A stretch of 48,251 nt of DNA from IMG/VR virus record IMGVR_UViG_3300022924_000006, positions 1 to 48,251 of that record. The stretch is one strand, 5' to 3'. How positions within the stretch are numbered: position 1 is the first letter of the stretch; each line of letters opens with the position of its first letter. A program made the translations under genes and the position numbers. Positions 23,467 to 30,430 of this stretch are shown here, piece by piece. Below the pieces are notes generated by a model, which saw nothing but the letters and a program-made list of their open reading frames with translations, ran no database searches and was not told the origin of the DNA. This stretch comes from a virus.

Positions 23467-24106
23467 TGAGTATTTGTTGTTTGCGGGTGGAGAATATGGC
23501 CTTTGCTTCGTCGTTGTGGTCAAGATGAGCACGCTTAGCGCGATACAAGGCATTCAGGTCTTCCTCAGTGTGGATGGCATCAACAGCCATTTGCCAGTCG
23601 GTAATGACTTCTTCGTGTTGGATGTCCTCGGTTACCACGTCGAAGTCTTCTGGAGTGTACACAGGGGCATTAAATACGTCAGGACAATACCACTTGACAC
23701 CGTTGCTGATGGCACGGGCAAAGAGCATGTTTTTCGGGAACTTGTCAATGTTCTTCGTGCCCGCTTTCTTAGCATCTTCAATGGTGAAGGTGCTGTTGCC
23801 GATCATGTCCTTGCCCTGATAGAAATCAATGGAGCAGGCTTTCTCGTCGTGCTGCAACACTTTGTAATCGTACTTGGGGTTGGATTTGACACTGGCTGCC
23901 ATCAGTCCGGCCCCAATTGTAGGCTTTCCTTGGATGATATGGATGCCGCTCATTGCTGCAAATGGCTGAATGCCAAACTCCTGACCTGCTTGCACCTTCA
24001 CGAATGCTTGGGCCATTGTCTTTGTGTCGCTGAACATGCCGGATTCGACAAAGTTCTTTGCGATGTTCATGATGTCGTTTGTGCTGATTGTTGAAAGCTG
24101 GTTCAT
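23453..24106 (-). CDS. recT: RecT-family single-strand annealing protein
   Basis: The product is 217 aa, shorter than E. coli RecT (269). RecT-type segments are visible: AKNFVESGMFSDTKTMAQAFVKVQAGQEFGIQPFAAMSGIHIIQGKPTIGAGLMAA (residues about 16-70) and FPKNMLFARAISNGVKWYCPDVF (about 125-150). It anneals complementary single strands in phage recombination. No RecE-like exonuclease is seen nearby; the VRR-NUC nuclease or the endonuclease VII-like gene could be partners (inference). Confidence 0.88.
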   Translation of the reverse strand: MNQLSTISTNDIMNIAKNFVESGMFSDTKTMAQAFVKVQAGQEFGIQPFAAMSGIHIIQGKPTIGAGLMAASVKSNPKYDYKVLQHDEKACSIDFYQGKDMIGNSTFTIEDAKKAGTKNIDKFPKNMLFARAISNGVKWYCPDVFNAPVYTPEDFDVVTEDIQHEEVITDWQMAVDAIHTEEDLNALYRAKRAHLDHNDEAKAIFSTRKQQILNAAQ

Positions 24107-24121
24107 TGTTATTGTTGGGGT

Positions 24122-24343
24122 TTAAATTGAATCTTCGTTAGGGAAATCGGGGTGTTCGGTGCACTTGCCGCAGCAGAGTTTACCAGTCGTGATGTGTAAG
24201 AGTTTGTTCAGTTCAGATGCTGGGCGCATTGAAACTACAACTGGCGGTGCCAACTTTGCCTGTAGTAGCTGCTTTAATAATTCTTTTTCTACTGTAAGCA
24301 TCTCCTGCACATCATCGCTGAACCGTTCTTTACCATTGGGCAT
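24122..24343 (-). CDS. Small protein with C-terminal Cys pair
   Basis: The product is 73 aa, helical, with CCGKCTEHPDF near the C-terminus. It overlaps the upstream gene by 14 nt and lies 15 nt before RecT. Function unknown. Confidence 0.6.
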   Translation of the reverse strand: MPNGKERFSDDVQEMLTVEKELLKQLLQAKLAPPVVVSMRPASELNKLLHITTGKLCCGKCTEHPDFPNEDSI

Positions 24344-24644
24344 CTTGCATCTGTTTTTTGGTGAATGTTTTGATTGGTTTCTTTTTGCCTTCGCACTCTC
24401 CCCAACACCAGCCCAAATTGTCTTGCTCTTTGAACAGGATTGTCTTTACCACGAATCCCTGCAATTTGTACTTAGCGCATTGGTAGCTACCGGGCCTGCC
24501 TCTGAAGAAAGTGTCGCCGCATTTGCAGCAGGCTATTTCAACCGGCATTTCATCGCGTTCATCTGGAACGCGTTCAGTCTTTCCCATTGTTTGGAACCCT
24601 CCGGGTATGAACCGTTCGCGGGTGGGGGTGTTAGGTTGTGGCAT
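24330..24644 (-). CDS. Cys-rich, probable zinc-binding small protein
   Basis: The product is 104 aa. It contains CCKCGDTFFRGRPGSYQC, then WCWGEC, and a basic C-terminal tail (KKKPIKTFTKKQMQ). This is a zinc-ribbon-like pattern. Start ATG at 24644 overlaps the preceding gene by 14 nt. Function unknown; nucleic acid binding is plausible. Confidence 0.65.
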   Translation of the reverse strand: MPQPNTPTRERFIPGGFQTMGKTERVPDERDEMPVEIACCKCGDTFFRGRPGSYQCAKYKLQGFVVKTILFKEQDNLGWCWGECEGKKKPIKTFTKKQMQDAQW

Positions 24645-24813
24645 GGGGTGGGAATAGTTTAGGATGGGTTAATAACAGCGTGTTCAAAAGGTCTGTGTTT
24701 TTCCGGATATGATTTTCTGCCTTGTATCGCTCTGCTGCTGATTTAACTTCCGGTAGCGGACGGAATCCCCATGTGTCAGGGGCATTTGGTGTTTTCTTTT
24801 TTCGTTGTTTCAT
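24631..24813 (-). CDS. Short basic protein, unknown function
   Basis: The product is 60 aa, starting MKQRKKKTPNAPDTWGFRPLP, highly basic at the N-terminus with a helical middle (SAAERYKAENHIRKN). It overlaps both neighbours (38 and 14 nt). Function unknown. Confidence 0.6.
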   Translation of the reverse strand: MKQRKKKTPNAPDTWGFRPLPEVKSAAERYKAENHIRKNTDLLNTLLLTHPKLFPPHATT

Positions 24814-25075
24814 TTTTAATGTTTTCGCTTATAAATAGTTGGTATAATTCAGAGATAGTCCAGCTTTGTGATTTGTAGCTAAACAGTATGCCTGAATGGT
24901 CTGTGTTTTCAATAAATTTCACATCATTCTCGGCTATCCAGTATAGCAATTGCTGGGTTGTATTCATGGCAAATACTGCCATCATCTTAGCTATTTCCTC
25001 CTTAGAAAACCACTCTGGGAAATTGGTTAATGGCTCTTTAATGTCCAGCCATCTTGTTGCGGTTGTTATATCCAT
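24776..25075 (-). CDS. Small protein, unknown function
   Basis: The product is 99 aa. The N-terminal half is helical (EWFSKEEIAKMMAVFAMNTTQQLLYWIAEN), then a beta segment and a Lys/Glu/Asn-rich C-terminal tail that overlaps the next gene. Follows the first gene of the operon by 2 nt. Function unknown. Confidence 0.6.
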   Translation of the reverse strand: MDITTATRWLDIKEPLTNFPEWFSKEEIAKMMAVFAMNTTQQLLYWIAENDVKFIENTDHSGILFSYKSQSWTISELYQLFISENIKNETTKKENTKCP

Positions 25076-25077
25076 TT

Positions 25078-25269
25078 TTATAAAATTGAAAAGGTTCCGT
25101 TAGTATATTCTGCGATTGCAACCAGTGCGCCATTCTTGCCTTCTGCATGGTGAATTGCTTTCATGTTCTTATAGGCTGAAAACAGGGCTGGTGAATGTTC
25201 AGCAGTTATCGTTTCAAATACGTTGTATTGGCGGATTGTGCGGCGGCGAACTTCTACTGAAATGGTCAT
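25078..25269 (-). CDS. Small protein at head of the RecT operon
   Basis: The product is 63 aa, beta-rich with a short helix (MTISVEVRRRTIRQYNVFETI; GALVAIAEYTNGTFSIL). It is the first gene after a strong promoter with a palindromic operator at 25281-25321. Function unknown; a regulator would fit the position, but no HTH is seen. Confidence 0.65.
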   Translation of the reverse strand: MTISVEVRRRTIRQYNVFETITAEHSPALFSAYKNMKAIHHAEGKNGALVAIAEYTNGTFSIL

Positions 25270-25280
25270 GGCTTTTTGCT

Positions 25281-25321
25281 TTTGTTACACAAAGGTATCA
25301 CGCGTTTGCAATGCAAACAAA
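25281..25321 (-). promoter_or_regulatory. Early promoter with two operator-like palindromes
   Basis: On the minus strand: TTTG (25318-25321), 20 nt, TACCTTTG (25290-25297), ATG 20 nt further. This is a perfect Bacteroidota promoter. In the spacer lies GTTTGCATTGCAAAC (25304-25318), a 7-1-7 perfect palindrome. The -7 box is overlapped by TTTGTGTAACAAA (25281-25293). The 18-nt stretch around the -7 box recurs exactly at the promoter near 28721. Confidence 0.8.
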
Positions 25322-25356
25322 TCTTTCCCACCCAAATCCCCGTCGTTCATGCCCGT

Positions 25357-25584
25357 TCATGGGTTATGATGGCCACAGTACGGGCAGGTGTAGTTTGCGC
25401 TGGTGAATGGCGGCTCATACAGCCACTGTTTGTTGCAGGATTCGCACATACGGCGTTCCATTATGCGCTGCCCTGTTGTGGCTATGGATGCCACGTTCGC
25501 GGCAATGTTCAACAGGTTTTCTTTGCTTGGGAAGAACCCCGCCTCCCACGTCTCGTGGATGTAGGTCTGTATTGATATGTTCAT
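25357..25584 (-). CDS. Small zinc-ribbon protein
   Basis: The product is 75 aa. The N-terminal 45 residues are helical (MNISIQTYIHETWEAGFFPSKENL) and the C-terminus has CESCNKQW...YTCPYCGHHNP, a four-Cys zinc ribbon. Starts at an ATGA overlap with the microgene upstream and is the last gene of its operon before the promoter at 25290-25321. Function unknown. Confidence 0.7.
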   Translation of the reverse strand: MNISIQTYIHETWEAGFFPSKENLLNIAANVASIATTGQRIMERRMCESCNKQWLYEPPFTSANYTCPYCGHHNP

Positions 25585-25637
25585 GCTGCTTGTATTAATT
25601 CGCCTTTAAGGCAGTAGAATCGGAAGGGGTGGGTCAT
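25581..25637 (-). CDS. Possible 18-aa micropeptide gene
   Basis: MTHPFRFYCLKGELIQAA (18 aa) is coded between two genes and is joined to each by an ATGA overlap. The arrangement suggests at least translational coupling across the gap, whether or not the peptide has a function. Too short for ordinary gene finders. Confidence 0.4.
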   Translation of the reverse strand: MTHPFRFYCLKGELIQAA

Positions 25638-25792
25638 GGGTGGAGGTTGAAGCGTGAAGGGGTGCGTTTGCGGCGGGATAGGAAAAGGCGGGGCGGCACC
25701 CTCATTGTCTTGGTGTGGTCTTGTATAATTCTTTCAGCACGGATATACCACCTGACGTTCCTGTGCCCACTCCACCATGTTACTTTCCTCAT
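25634..25792 (-). CDS. Small basic protein (52 aa)
   Basis: A 52-aa ORF, MRKVTWWSGHRNVRWYIRAE, then many Arg and Pro, linked to the upstream gene by ATGA and to the following microgene by ATGA. Strongly basic, so nucleic acid binding is possible. No family recognised. Confidence 0.55.
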   Translation of the reverse strand: MRKVTWWSGHRNVRWYIRAERIIQDHTKTMRVPPRLFLSRRKRTPSRFNLHP

Positions 25793-26160
25793 TTCACTTG
25801 GTTTTTATAAGCCAGATATTCGGCTTCGGTGGCGGGGAGGAAAGAGGTGTATTGGCCTTGGTTTGGTGTGTGCCATAACCCTTCAGCGGTACTGCCAACC
25901 CGGCGCACCTGAATCTCGCCATCACATTCTCGCCACTCAACATGAAATACCGAGGTTTGATTTTCTTTTTTAGCATTTACATATTCTGGGAGCTCTGCAA
26001 CACCACGTTGCCACCATTTCTGCTCTACCACAAGGTGTGGGTAATCATCAAAATTGTTACTGGGCCCGTTTACAGTAATAATCTCGCCAACTTTAAAGCA
26101 ACATCCCGGCCACAAGGCAATCACCTTATATCGCGGCCTCATTAGTTGTTCTGGTGTCAT
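25789..26160 (-). CDS. Protein with WxC-rich beta domain, unknown function
   Basis: The product is 123 aa from MTPEQLMRPRYKVIALWPGCCFKVGEIITV. It is beta-rich: the YKVIAxWPGxxFKVGEIIxV opening recurs in small Bacteroidota phage proteins and may form an SH3-like barrel. The longer frame to 26238 overlaps the membrane protein gene, so the ATG at 26160, in an ATGA overlap, is preferred. Confidence 0.7.
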   Translation of the reverse strand: MTPEQLMRPRYKVIALWPGCCFKVGEIITVNGPSNNFDDYPHLVVEQKWWQRGVAELPEYVNAKKENQTSVFHVEWRECDGEIQVRRVGSTAEGLWHTPNQGQYTSFLPATEAEYLAYKNQVK

Positions 26161-26288
26161 GGTATAAGTGTATAAATGGTTAGCGGTACAACAATCAGCA
26201 GGGCGACAACAAACGCCCATACAGCGATATTGCCCCAATCCGTCTTTTCGCGGGGCTGGCTGGGGTGGGTGTAGAGGTGGTTAGGCAT
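26157..26288 (-). CDS. Small single-pass membrane protein (43 aa)
   Basis: A 43-aa ORF, MPNHLYTHPSQPREKTDWGN, followed by one hydrophobic segment (IAVWAFVVALLIVVPLTIY). ATGA overlap with the next gene and a 3-nt gap after the previous one support it. Probably sits in the inner membrane. Function unknown. Confidence 0.65.
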   Translation of the reverse strand: MPNHLYTHPSQPREKTDWGNIAVWAFVVALLIVVPLTIYTLIP

Positions 26289-26291
26289 GGG

Positions 26292-26906
26292 TTAGAGGAT
26301 ATTGTCGCCGTATAACCAGCAGTGACGAATGATAGATTTGGCTGCGCTTTGCTGGTAGCCTGTTATGCCAAAAACATCTGCTTCAAATGATGTAGGTTCA
26401 GATACGATGGTAATAGGATTTCCGTTAGATAGTTCTGCCTGCATCAGTTTTGCCCACAGTTCGGCGTACTCATAAACTGCATTCCCGTATGGGTCAGTGT
26501 TATTTGCGCGGCCTTTTTCCCATAGTGCCTCATCTGAAAATTCCATGCGCACCCCTGAAACCTTCGCCCTGATAGCAGACTCCTTTGCTTGCCGTTCTGC
26601 CTCGTATTGGGCACGCTGTTCTTCGTTACGCTTGTCCTGTGCTCGCCTTGCAGATTGGATTTTCTCCTTTAGTTCTTGACTATATTCAGCAACCGGCCTA
26701 GGGCCTATTTCCCCCCACTCCATAAGAAACGCATTGTCGTAGTCCCGCATTAGATTGTCGGTATTGGTGTAGGATGCAATTACCACCGTTACGCCGTTAA
26801 AGTCAAATGATACCTCTGCATCATTTTTATCCGCCAGTTCTTTTGCTTCTGAAATAATTTTTGAGATATGGCCCCCAAATTGCGTCTGAATTTTGATTTG
26901 TTTCAT
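26292..26906 (-). CDS. Charged coiled-coil protein, unknown function
   Basis: The product is 204 aa. The N-terminus is beta-alpha, the centre a highly charged helix (KEKIQSARRAQDKRNEEQRAQ), and the C-terminus is globular with YGNAVYEYAELWAKLMQAEL. Function unknown. Confidence 0.7.
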   Translation of the reverse strand: MKQIKIQTQFGGHISKIISEAKELADKNDAEVSFDFNGVTVVIASYTNTDNLMRDYDNAFLMEWGEIGPRPVAEYSQELKEKIQSARRAQDKRNEEQRAQYEAERQAKESAIRAKVSGVRMEFSDEALWEKGRANNTDPYGNAVYEYAELWAKLMQAELSNGNPITIVSEPTSFEADVFGITGYQQSAAKSIIRHCWLYGDNIL

Positions 26907-26912
26907 CTTTCG

Positions 26913-27278
26913 TTATTTATATTGGTTATAAATTAAAATCTCCTTCATCCCATCGAACGCGGTCAGGTCGCCGCCTCTCAGGTCTTGTGGGCCGAACACG
27001 CACAGCTCCAGTGCTGATGCAACGGTGTCGTGCTCTTCCTGCTCCAGCCATTCCGGTACGGTACGCCATACTTCAATGTCGTGCGGTTCGGTGTAGCGGT
27101 AGCCTATTTCATCCGTCCGCGTCCGGTTGTCCTGCACCACCATGTACAGCTTGTCGCCATCTGATAGGCGCGACCGGAGCAGTTCGGCGAACGTAACCTC
27201 ATACTCTGACATATCCTCGCAGATGCACAGGATGGTGTGGGCGTCTGTTACCCATGATTCGATTGGTGAGTGGGTCAT
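26913..27278 (-). CDS. Acidic protein, unknown function
   Basis: The product is 121 aa, very rich in Glu and Asp, with EVWRTVPEWLEQEEHDTVA and a final GMKEILIYNQYK. It overlaps the upstream gene by 4 nt (ATGA). Function unknown; local G+C seems higher than in its neighbours. Confidence 0.65.
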   Translation of the reverse strand: MTHSPIESWVTDAHTILCICEDMSEYEVTFAELLRSRLSDGDKLYMVVQDNRTRTDEIGYRYTEPHDIEVWRTVPEWLEQEEHDTVASALELCVFGPQDLRGGDLTAFDGMKEILIYNQYK

Positions 27279-27490
27279 GATATGTACACTTGTTTCAGGA
27301 TGATGTAGGTTTCGTATCTCTTTTTAGACTTTACTAGAGCTGTAATTGCATGTTCTTCGCTTTCAAAGCTGTTGGGTTGCCAATCTTCGTCACCGTAACT
27401 GTTTAGATTGACTTCTTCTAATGCAAGGTGCTGCTCACTGCCCATTACTCGGTTTAATTCGTAGACTACGAACTTAGTTCTTACTCCCAT
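27275..27490 (-). CDS. Small protein, unknown function
   Basis: The product is 71 aa: MGVRTKFVVYELNRVMG, an acidic middle, and FESEEHAITALVKSKKRYETYIILKQVYIS, an alpha/beta pattern seen in many small phage proteins (FxSEExAxxAL...YxILxxYxx). It overlaps the neighbour by 4 nt at one end and touches the upstream stop at the other. Function unknown. Confidence 0.7.
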   Translation of the reverse strand: MGVRTKFVVYELNRVMGSEQHLALEEVNLNSYGDEDWQPNSFESEEHAITALVKSKKRYETYIILKQVYIS

Positions 27491-27867
27491 TATTTCTCAA
27501 TTTTACCCGCCTCAAGTGCGGAGGTGATGGTTTGGTATAGCTTACTGTGAGCAAGGCGGGTCGCCACTTCTGCCCCAGTAGGGTATCTGCCAGCGGAGTC
27601 CATTTCGGTGTGCGCTGCGGCTCGTATGCTTGTTTTCACATCCTCCAGCGCGTTACGCATCCTATCCATCTGCGCCTGCATCGCCTCTACTTCAGGGGCT
27701 GGACGGAGCCAGTGGGTGACGACATCCCACGGTTCGCAAGACCAACCTGTTGTATCGAACCCCGCCGAGCATGGATAGCCGTCTGTTGTTATGATTGGGT
27801 AATCTCCTATCCCCTTCGGCAACTCCTGCTCAACAGGCACCGCTACGAAATATTGTGGGTTAGTCAT
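27490..27867 (-). CDS. Bacteroidota-phage accessory protein
   Basis: The product is 125 aa from MTNPQYFVAVPVEQELPKG. It has VTHWLRPAPEVEAMQAQMDRMRNALED, a Trp-Leu-Arg-Pro motif ahead of a helix. This is similar in layout to DUF551-type proteins, where WLxP precedes the end. The longer frame to 28107 is shadow sequence of the upstream gene. Function unknown. Confidence 0.65.
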   Translation of the reverse strand: MTNPQYFVAVPVEQELPKGIGDYPIITTDGYPCSAGFDTTGWSCEPWDVVTHWLRPAPEVEAMQAQMDRMRNALEDVKTSIRAAAHTEMDSAGRYPTGAEVATRLAHSKLYQTITSALEAGKIEK

Positions 27868-28363
27868 TGGTGGTGGTTTTATCCTGTGAACGGCCGGCAA
27901 GCATGGCGTCTGCGTAAAACCAACGCCAGTCGATAAATCTTTTCGTCTGAACAAACTTCGCTTCTTCTCTGCTGTTATTTGTGTGTGCTTTCTGGGCTGC
28001 ATCCCACTCGTTGCACTTCTCGCAGTGACCTGATTCGCGTACGTGTGAGCATCCACCATGAGGGAAAGGAGCATGGAAGATATCGCCGTACTGCATTGGA
28101 TAATCAATCCTGAACCAGTCGGGCACTTCTGGGGCTTGCCCTGCGAACCAATCCCGCAGCGTTGCGTCTTGTGCCATCAGGGGAGCGGGTGGGGTGTTTT
28201 TTTGGGTGTTCGGCATTGGTCCCTCGGGCCGGATAACCATTTCGCCTTTGTTGGCTTCATCAGCTGGGGCTTTGGGAGTAGGTCTTTCTTCAAAAGACCT
28301 TTCTACAAATCTGCCTATCCCATGCTGCAGCTTCGCAACTATTTCTTCGTTTTTCTTATTCAT
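27860..28363 (-). CDS. Protein of unknown function with Cys/His region
   Basis: The product is 167 aa from MNKKNEEIVAKLQHGIGRFVE. A Pro-rich middle is followed by HAPFPHGGCSHVRESGHCEKCNEWDAAQ, a possible Zn site. It overlaps its neighbours by 8 nt each. Function unknown. Confidence 0.65.
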   Translation of the reverse strand: MNKKNEEIVAKLQHGIGRFVERSFEERPTPKAPADEANKGEMVIRPEGPMPNTQKNTPPAPLMAQDATLRDWFAGQAPEVPDWFRIDYPMQYGDIFHAPFPHGGCSHVRESGHCEKCNEWDAAQKAHTNNSREEAKFVQTKRFIDWRWFYADAMLAGRSQDKTTTND

Positions 28364-28544
28364 GGTCAACTTGTTTAAAGTAGTAAGGATTGTTCACCCG
28401 CCCTGCCGCAGTCCGGCTGTCGTCTTCGTCAATGATGCGCTGCCACTTGGCAAGGTCGGACACAGACCAGCGGTACAGGCCGTAGAGGGTGAACAGGATT
28501 AGCGCGGTGTAGGCGGCTATTGTTTCGGGGCTGATGGGGTGCAT
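28356..28544 (-). CDS. Small single-pass membrane protein
   Basis: The product is 62 aa. One N-terminal hydrophobic segment (TIAAYTALILFTLYGLYRW) and a charged cytoplasmic tail (SVSDLAKWQRIIDEDDSR). It overlaps the next gene by 8 nt. Function unknown. Confidence 0.65.
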   Translation of the reverse strand: MHPISPETIAAYTALILFTLYGLYRWSVSDLAKWQRIIDEDDSRTAAGRVNNPYYFKQVDHE

Positions 28545-28699
28545 GGTTTAAGTTTGAAGTATTCAACAAAGATGCTTTCGATGGTCTCAGATCGGGACTG
28601 CAATCGGAACTGCTTTTGATGCTTGTCTAATGCTTGCCGAATAGCATTGGCATATCGCTTTCGGGGTCGGTAGGGGATGATTGGCTCTTTCAATTCCAT
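28517..28699 (-). CDS. Small basic protein at head of an early operon
   Basis: The product is 60 aa: MELKEPIIPYRPRKRYANAIRQALDK and a C-terminal helix (TIESIFVEYFKLKP). Basic and helical, a possible ribbon-helix-helix-like DNA binder. First gene after the strong promoter near 28721. The ATG at 28699 is preferred over 28723, which lies within the promoter box. Confidence 0.6.
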   Translation of the reverse strand: MELKEPIIPYRPRKRYANAIRQALDKHQKQFRLQSRSETIESIFVEYFKLKPCTPSAPKQ

Positions 28700-28711
28700 T
28701 GTTCCTTTCGT

Positions 28712-28751
28712 TTTGTTACACAAAGGTAATACACTATTTCAATCCAGCAAA
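28712..28751 (-). promoter_or_regulatory. Second early promoter, twin of the one at 25281-25321
   Basis: On the minus strand: TTTG (28748-28751), 19 nt, TACCTTTG (28721-28728), then ATG at 28699. TTTGTGTAACAAA overlaps the -7 box exactly as in the 25 kb promoter. The spacer palindrome found there is absent here. Confidence 0.75.
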
Positions 28752-28792
28752 CGCAATTCCCCAAACAACCCAAAAACGGGCACGAACGTCAT

Positions 28793-28822
28793 AAAAAGAC
28801 CCGCCATGATGTGTGGCGGGGT
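28793..28822 (-). terminator. Rho-independent terminator
   Basis: On the minus strand CCCGCCA, 7-nt loop, TGGCGGG, then TC and TTTTT. It ends transcripts from the 29-kb genes before the next promoter. Confidence 0.8.
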
Positions 28823-28861
28823 TTAACCTTGTCTATTTCTGTCCATTATTGACCAATAAGC

Positions 28862-28890
28862 AAAAAGCGACACAGTTCATGCTGTGCCGC
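28862..28890 (-). terminator. Rho-independent terminator, upstream of the one above
   Basis: On the minus strand GCGGCACAG, loop CATGAA, CTGTGTCGC, then TTTTTG. The G-U pair is only possible in the minus-strand RNA, so it is minus-specific. Confidence 0.8.
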
Positions 28891-28924
28891 CTTTCGAACA
28901 GAGTAGCCCTGATGGTGCTATCTA

Positions 28925-29065
28925 TCATTTCCCGCTACCGCCGATGTAAGGGGTGTCGCACTCATCGTGCAGGGTAACGAGATCGCCCTCTTTGCAGAAC
29001 GATGCAAGTTCAGGATAACGATTCAGGTCATCTTGTGTAATCGTGTACTCGATTGGATTTTTCAT
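28925..29065 (-). CDS. Small acidic protein (46 aa)
   Basis: A 46-aa ORF, MKNPIEYTITQDDLNRYPEL, ending CDTPYIGGSGK. Compact and acidic, lying after the endonuclease gene with a 36-nt gap and followed by two terminators. Function unknown. Confidence 0.55.
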   Translation of the reverse strand: MKNPIEYTITQDDLNRYPELASFCKEGDLVTLHDECDTPYIGGSGK

Positions 29066-29101
29066 GTCGTATGGTTTAGGTGTGAAGTTACGGATTCGCC
29101 T

Positions 29102-29635
29102 TTATCCCGTTCGGTGTCTATATTTATTTCGGTATTGAAGACTATTGTCTGTTGCTATAAGTCCTGAATATTTTTCGAGATATGCGACAGCAGACAGCAA
29201 CACTTCTTTAGAGTCCTTGCTCATGCCAATCATCGTATTACAAGCAGTGCAAAGCAAGCCACGGACTTGCCCTGTATCGTGACAGTGGTCAACTGACATT
29301 TCAAATGTTTTCCCAGTGCGCTTATCCTTGTTTGTTTCAGCATTCCCGCAGATCGCGCATTTGTAATCTTGGGAGATTAGCAAGTCCTCAAACTTGTATT
29401 CATCAATACCATATCGCAGGTGCATTCTCTGGCATTTTGCGCCACAATATTTTGCCGCCTTACCGTAGCCGGTAGTTATAAACGGGTCATTACAGGCAAG
29501 GCATCTTTTGTATAGTTGTTCGGGGTGCTTGCACCTGCATGCTTTACATGTTTCTCGAAACCCATCTTTTCTACTTTTATCTTTATGGTATTCAGAGTAT
29601 GGCTTTTCAATGTTGCAACTATAACACCTTTTCAT
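29102..29635 (-). CDS. Endonuclease VII-like HNH nuclease
   Basis: The product is 177 aa. N-terminal Cys pairs (CYSCNIEKPYSEY, CKACRCK) and CLACNDPF...YCGAKCQ form zinc knuckles. The C-terminal domain has CAICGNAE, FEMSVDHCHDTGQVRGLLCTACN, the endonuclease VII HNH core with the catalytic His. It cuts Holliday junctions in the family; alternatively a free-standing homing nuclease. A TATATTTG box lies 4 nt before the ATG. Confidence 0.92.
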   Translation of the reverse strand: MKRCYSCNIEKPYSEYHKDKSRKDGFRETCKACRCKHPEQLYKRCLACNDPFITTGYGKAAKYCGAKCQRMHLRYGIDEYKFEDLLISQDYKCAICGNAETNKDKRTGKTFEMSVDHCHDTGQVRGLLCTACNTMIGMSKDSKEVLLSAVAYLEKYSGLIATDNSLQYRNKYRHRTG

Positions 29636-29639
29636 GCTC

Positions 29640-29647
29640 CAAATATA
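29640..29647 (-). promoter_or_regulatory. -7 box before the endonuclease VII-like gene
   Basis: TATATTTG on the minus strand with TTG 20 nt upstream. It ends 4 nt before the ATG at 29635, so the transcript is probably leaderless. Confidence 0.6.
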
Positions 29648-29670
29648 CGAAGCCTTGCCCTATTAACCAA

Positions 29671-30369
29671 CTATAAAACAACATATCCCGAAGAATCAAC
29701 CTTACGGGCGTTGTACAATGCTTGCAGCTTCTGCCATGAATAGCCGAAAGTAAATTCAAAGTGCGGCGCATCTTTTATAGACTTGAAGTCTCCGCCCCAT
29801 GTCCAGCCGCGCCGTTTAAAGATGGCTACAACTTCCATCCAGTCGGCTTGCTTGTCGCCGTCAAAGTCCGTGGTGGTTGACCAGCTTATTTCTTTGCCGT
29901 CTATCAGTAGGGCTATATCAAAAGCTAGTCCGTAATTATGGAACGTTTGCCCTGGCTTCGCATTAGTAACCTTACTGCCCGGCGTTGTCCGGCCCTGCGC
30001 GTACAATGCAGCCTGTTCCTGCATCGTGCGCAGACCTTGTACAATCCTTACCTGCGCATGGCCTGTAAGGGCAGCATTGGCCTCGTTAATGCCGTCCGTG
30101 ACCATCTGGCGTACTTTCGGGTGCAGTTGTGCTATCCGTTGCACTGTGATTGCATCCATTGAGCGCGGCGCAGCGTTCTGTGTGTTGCCAAACATCACCC
30201 CATAAGCCCGCTCAAAGTCCGCAAAAGGTGCCAGTCCGCGCCGCGTTTCCCATGCCATCAGGGCTGCCTTGCTCTTGGCACCGATTAAGCCGTCCGCTAC
30301 CAATCGCGGCAGGTCGGGCAATGCGGCGTTAAGGGCTGTCTGTATCTGCTGGATTTCGGAGCGGGTCAT
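29671..30369 (-). CDS. Endolysin, M15-type peptidase
   Basis: The product is 232 aa from MTRSEIQQIQ. Residues 1-60 look like a peptidoglycan-binding domain (EIQQIQTALNAALPDLP...DGLIGAKSKAALMAWE). The catalytic M15 domain has TFHNYGLAFDIALLI, with the HxxxxAxD zinc site, then WGGDFKSIKDAPHFEF, with the PHFE ligands. It should act as an L-alanyl-D-glutamate or D-Ala-D-Ala peptidase in cell lysis. It lies far from the holin-like genes. Start chosen from the domain and from a TATCTTTG box 3 nt upstream; the longer frame runs through the ncRNA region. Confidence 0.92.
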   Translation of the reverse strand: MTRSEIQQIQTALNAALPDLPRLVADGLIGAKSKAALMAWETRRGLAPFADFERAYGVMFGNTQNAAPRSMDAITVQRIAQLHPKVRQMVTDGINEANAALTGHAQVRIVQGLRTMQEQAALYAQGRTTPGSKVTNAKPGQTFHNYGLAFDIALLIDGKEISWSTTTDFDGDKQADWMEVVAIFKRRGWTWGGDFKSIKDAPHFEFTFGYSWQKLQALYNARKVDSSGYVVL

Positions 30370-30372
30370 GTC

Positions 30373-30380
30373 CAAAGATA
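30373..30380 (-). promoter_or_regulatory. -7 box before the endolysin
   Basis: TATCTTTG on the minus strand, ending 3 nt before the endolysin ATG. No -33 element is clear. It diverges from the plus-strand promoter at 30401-30430. Confidence 0.5.
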
Positions 30381-30400
30381 AGCTGTTTGTGCCATTGGAT

Positions 30401-30430
30401 TTTGTGGTGTGGAATGGGTGCGTACCTTTG
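30401..30430 (+). promoter_or_regulatory. Plus-strand promoter facing away from the endolysin
   Basis: TTTG (30401-30404), 18 nt, TACCTTTG (30423-30430). Close to the Bacteroidota pattern. Transcription would begin near 30436 and run toward the terminators at 30494 and 30693. Confidence 0.6.

Larger units (their letters stand above)
28752..28924. other. Intergenic region with two tandem terminators
   Basis: Apart from the two minus-strand terminators (28793-28822 and 28862-28890) nothing else is seen. It separates the 46-aa gene and endonuclease region from the promoter at 28712-28751. Confidence 0.7.
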
